Source: Pseudomonadales bacterium (GTDB taxonomy: Bacteria > Pseudomonadota > Gammaproteobacteria > Pseudomonadales > Azotimanducaceae). From it: 32,936 bases of DNA. The stretch spans positions 1 to 32,936 of the forward strand of contig JANQFF010000193.1 of the NCBI GenBank assembly GCA_028277965.1, read 5' to 3'. Of this stretch, positions 32,753 to 32,936 are shown piece after piece (positions within the stretch are counted from its first letter, which is position 1; every line of letters begins with the position of its first letter). Below the pieces are notes generated by a model. It was not told where the DNA came from. It saw nothing but the letters and a program-made list of their open reading frames with translations, and made no database searches. The position numbers were made by a program, and so were the translations under genes.

Positions 32753-32936
32753 CTATCGCTCAATACGTCGCGCCAGCATACGGCTAACTGCAGCCTTTGT
32801 CCCATCGGGTTCTGTGACCAGACCCTCCGTGTGTACAACAACCTCGAGATCAGGGTCTTCCTCGACCCACTGCCTGAGCATACCCGGCGCTATACGGAAC
32901 CGTTCGCTCTTGGGACCGGCCAGTTCCAGGTTCTCA
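32753..32936 (-). CDS. 3' end of an unidentified gene (partial)
   Basis: An open frame enters from the window's right edge on the minus strand and ends with TAG at 32753-32755, giving the last 60 residues. It is soluble and charged, with FRIAPGMLRQWVEEDPDLEV, VVVHTEGLVTEPDGT and an Arg-rich end SRMLARRIER. Codon use matches the neighbours. I do not recognise the family. It ends 69 bases before the HAD gene on the same strand. Confidence 0.6.
   Translation of the reverse strand, partial: ENLELAGPKSERFRIAPGMLRQWVEEDPDLEVVVHTEGLVTEPDGTKAAVSRMLARRIER

Noticed and set aside
1-32936. CRISPR array, tRNA, rRNA, insertion sequence or prophage
   Set aside because: No regularly spaced direct repeats, cloverleaf structures, transposase or phage structural genes were seen; the only repeats are three dispersed palindromes.

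Overview
The window is chromosomal DNA from a gammaproteobacterium, most likely an aerobic, free-living one. This rests on the E. coli-like arrangement of a complete respiratory complex I operon, including the fused nuoCD gene and a NuoG with the extra N7 cluster, and on palindromes of the GTAGGAGCGGCTT(T/C)AGCCGCG type familiar from Pseudomonas and Xanthomonas relatives. I cannot place it to genus. I see no tRNA, rRNA, CRISPR array, transposase or phage gene.

Region 1 (1-15880) is one long minus-strand block. It holds nuoA-B-CD-E-F-G-H-I-J-K-L-M-N, mostly joined by 4-base ATGA/GTGA overlaps, followed by two small genes for two-CBS-domain proteins and a REP-type palindrome. The 13 Nuo proteins form proton-pumping NADH:ubiquinone oxidoreductase. 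The CBS proteins may be adenine-nucleotide sensors transcribed with it. Upstream and on the same strand are glmS (amino-sugar synthesis), separated from nuoA by a second REP palindrome that supplies the glmS stop codon, and a small unknown gene.

Region 2 (18033-22584) is accessory metabolism. It contains a secreted DUF1080 protein, a minus-strand operon GST - VOC (extradiol-dioxygenase-like) - ATC hydrolase-like, a divergent metal-dependent cyclase/amidohydrolase, a third REP palindrome acting as a convergent spacer, and a DUF899 thioredoxin-like protein. The GST/VOC/ATC/cyclase set looks like an unassigned catabolic or detoxification pathway and is the best candidate here for something undescribed.

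Region 3 (22611-25658) is a tightly coupled plus-strand operon: MFS exporter, SAM methyltransferase, a RidA-like protein lacking the usual active-site Arg and Glu, and a PaiB-like FMN-binding regulator. Region 4 (25688-28037) holds a membrane protein/XRE regulator pair behind a perfect palindrome and an RBS-masking hairpin, a bactofilin overlapping a methyltransferase-like gene, and an ArsR-type regulator with a clear promoter/operator and a TTG start. Region 5 (28040-32936) carries a DUF1295 membrane protein, a lipoprotein PQQ-dependent dehydrogenase, a Na+/Ca2+ exchanger-type transporter, a HAD phosphatase and the 3' end of an unidentified gene.

No intergenic stretch exceeds 300 bases. All functional names come from reading motifs in the translated sequence; no database search was possible.
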